From contig JAFSDX010000021.1 in NCBI GenBank assembly GCA_017436025.1, forward strand, positions 1 to 53,323: DNA of 53,323 bases, written 5' to 3'. Shown here one piece after another: positions 52,133 to 53,323 of this stretch; position 1 is the first letter of the stretch; each line of letters opens with the position of its first letter. Source of the stretch: Thermoguttaceae bacterium (lineage in GTDB: Bacteria; Planctomycetota; Planctomycetia; Pirellulales; Thermoguttaceae). The notes beneath the pieces were generated by a model. The model did no database searches. It saw only the letters and a program-made list of their open reading frames with translations, and had not been told where the DNA came from. The translations under genes and the position numbers were made by a program.

Positions 52133-53323
52133 ATGACCGAGTTTAACGAATTTGACGGCGCCGGGCGTTGGGAACGTCGTTTCGACGGTTCGAATTTGGG
52201 CGCGGGAAATATTCCCGGAAACGCTCCGACGTTCGACGGCGACCCGTTGCGAGCGCCGGTCGCGTTCGTGAAGGGCGTCGGAACGCGGCGGGCCGAGATT
52301 TTGCGGCGTCTCGGCGTCTTTCGAGCGTTCGACTTGCTCTTCTTTTTTCCTCGCGACTATCTGGAAATTTCGCTCAAACGGAGCGTCGACGACCTCGTCG
52401 AGGACGAAATTCAGTCGATTTGCGGAACGATTGAAGATTATCGAACGCGATTTTCCCGGCGCGGGCCGATCGTAACGCTCGACGTCGCGGTCGGCGACGA
52501 AGTCGTTCAATGCCTTTGGTTCAATCAAGCGTTTATCGCGAAAACGTTCCGATTTGGGCGTCGCGTTATGTTGACCGGGAAACCGAAACGGAAATCCGGA
52601 ACGCTTTGGCAATTTTCGCATCCGAAATTGACTTATCTAAGCGACGATTTTGAGTTTTCCGGCGACGCGTCGAACGAAAGCGGGGAAAATGGGGGGATTG
52701 GCGAAGACGGGCGGTTGGCGTCGATTGGCGGAAATGGCGCGACGGACGGCGAAGACGCAAGCTCGGGAAACGGCGCAAACTCCGACGACGAGCGAATCTT
52801 GCCGATTTACCCGTTGACCGAAGGGTTAACGCAATATCAGATTCAAACGATAATTAAAAACGCGCTTGAAAAATTGCCCGATTTGTTGCCCGAAGCGTTC
52901 CCGACGGAGTATTTGGCGCCGCGTCGGTTGGCGCCGATCGCCGACGCGATTCGCAAAATTCACTTCCCGGCGACGGCGGAGGAGGCGGCGTTCGCGCGAC
53001 GGCGTTTCGTTTACCAAGAGTTGCTAATATTGCAGTTAGCGTTGGCGATTTGCCGCGCTCGACGGCGCGTCAATATGAAGGCGCCTCCTTTGCCGCGCAA
53101 CGGAAAAATCGACGCCCGTATTCGTTCGCTCTTCCCGTTCGAGCTAACCGAAGCGCAAAACGCCGCGATCGCCGAAATTTCCGCCGATATGGGGCGCCCG
53201 GTTCCGACGAATCGGCTCCTGCAGGGGGACGTCGGCTCCGGCAAAACGGTCGTCGCGATTTACGCGATGCTGCAGGCGGTCGCCAACGGAGCGCAAGCGG
53301 TCTTGATGGCGCCGACGGAAACG
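52133..53323 (+). CDS. recG: ATP-dependent DNA helicase RecG, N-terminal part, 3' end outside window
   Basis: 397 codons are present and the frame is open to the last base. ATG at 52133 with AAGGGGA upstream. The wedge domain starts near residue 40: a helix-hairpin-like VKGVGTRRAEILRRLGV and DLLFFFPRDYLEIS are RecG hallmarks. An OB fold follows (SICGTIEDYRTRF, VVQCLWFNQAF). The first helicase motifs end the window: FPFELTEAQNAAIAEI, Walker A LQGDVGSGKT, and MAPTET (motif Ia). RecG remodels stalled replication forks and Holliday junctions. Between the OB fold and ILPIYPLTEG lies a Gly/Asn/Asp/Ser-rich stretch of about 40 residues not usual in RecG. Confidence 0.95.
   Translation, partial: MTEFNEFDGAGRWERRFDGSNLGAGNIPGNAPTFDGDPLRAPVAFVKGVGTRRAEILRRLGVFRAFDLLFFFPRDYLEISLKRSVDDLVEDEIQSICGTIEDYRTRFSRRGPIVTLDVAVGDEVVQCLWFNQAFIAKTFRFGRRVMLTGKPKRKSGTLWQFSHPKLTYLSDDFEFSGDASNESGENGGIGEDGRLASIGGNGATDGEDASSGNGANSDDERILPIYPLTEGLTQYQIQTIIKNALEKLPDLLPEAFPTEYLAPRRLAPIADAIRKIHFPATAEEAAFARRRFVYQELLILQLALAICRARRRVNMKAPPLPRNGKIDARIRSLFPFELTEAQNAAIAEISADMGRPVPTNRLLQGDVGSGKTVVAIYAMLQAVANGAQAVLMAPTET

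Overview
The window looks like a planctomycete chromosome, probably of the Pirellulales/Thermoguttaceae type. That is an inference from gene content: two DUF1559 prepilin-like proteins with the C-terminal H-X9-DG signature, a small planctomycete-type lipoprotein behind them, a type II/IV-like pseudopilus cluster with oversized minor pseudopilins, a split glycine decarboxylase, and very large secreted pentapeptide-type proteins. The DNA is GC-rich with strong GCG/GAC/TTC/CTC codon bias. Every gene I can support lies on the + strand; the long minus-strand frames are shadows caused by the codon bias. About a dozen sigma-70-like promoters (TTGAC-like box, 16-17 bp spacer, TATAAT-like box) and several good intrinsic terminators divide the window into transcription units.

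Region 1 (1-15475) is a secretion/pilus-like machine: the C-terminus of a GspE/PilB ATPase, a GspF/PilC platform protein, three GspG-like pseudopilins, a GspH-like and a GspI/PilV-like pseudopilin, and a 2,500-residue protein with a GspK-type N-terminus. Region 2 (15476-22464) is housekeeping: a flavodoxin-fold quinone reductase, two identical tRNA-Phe genes, a GNAT acetyltransferase, a YhaM-type exoribonuclease and the HslVU protease. Region 3 (22465-25053) is a 62-bp repeat array followed by a secreted GH36 alpha-galactosidase.

Region 4 (25378-35929) is the most unusual part. Three consecutive genes encode secreted proteins of 821, 1574 and 1009 residues built from the same long module: a beta-strand/charged-helix head followed by pentapeptide-like coils interrupted by T-x-S-W/Y-x-x-K-x-L segments. 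Region 5 (36407-41665) has a secreted lactonase-type beta-propeller, a small tail-anchored protein and a tandem pair of unrecognised paralogues. A perfect 25-bp palindrome sits beside the promoter of that pair. Region 6 (41973-45087) holds two DUF1559 genes and a lipoprotein. The second DUF1559 gene has a run of 12 G just after its start codon that puts the well-placed ATG one base out of frame, so it is either phase-variable or carries a homopolymer sequencing error.

Region 7 (45214-53323) has gcvPA-gcvPB with a long structured leader, a HAD phosphatase, trkA, a TPR lipoprotein and the 5' part of recG, cut by the window end. A short A/T-rich motif (CGTTTGAAAA-n-TTGAAAAACG) recurs in many intergenic gaps and is the main non-coding signature of the window. 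No CRISPR array, insertion sequence, rRNA or replication origin was seen.
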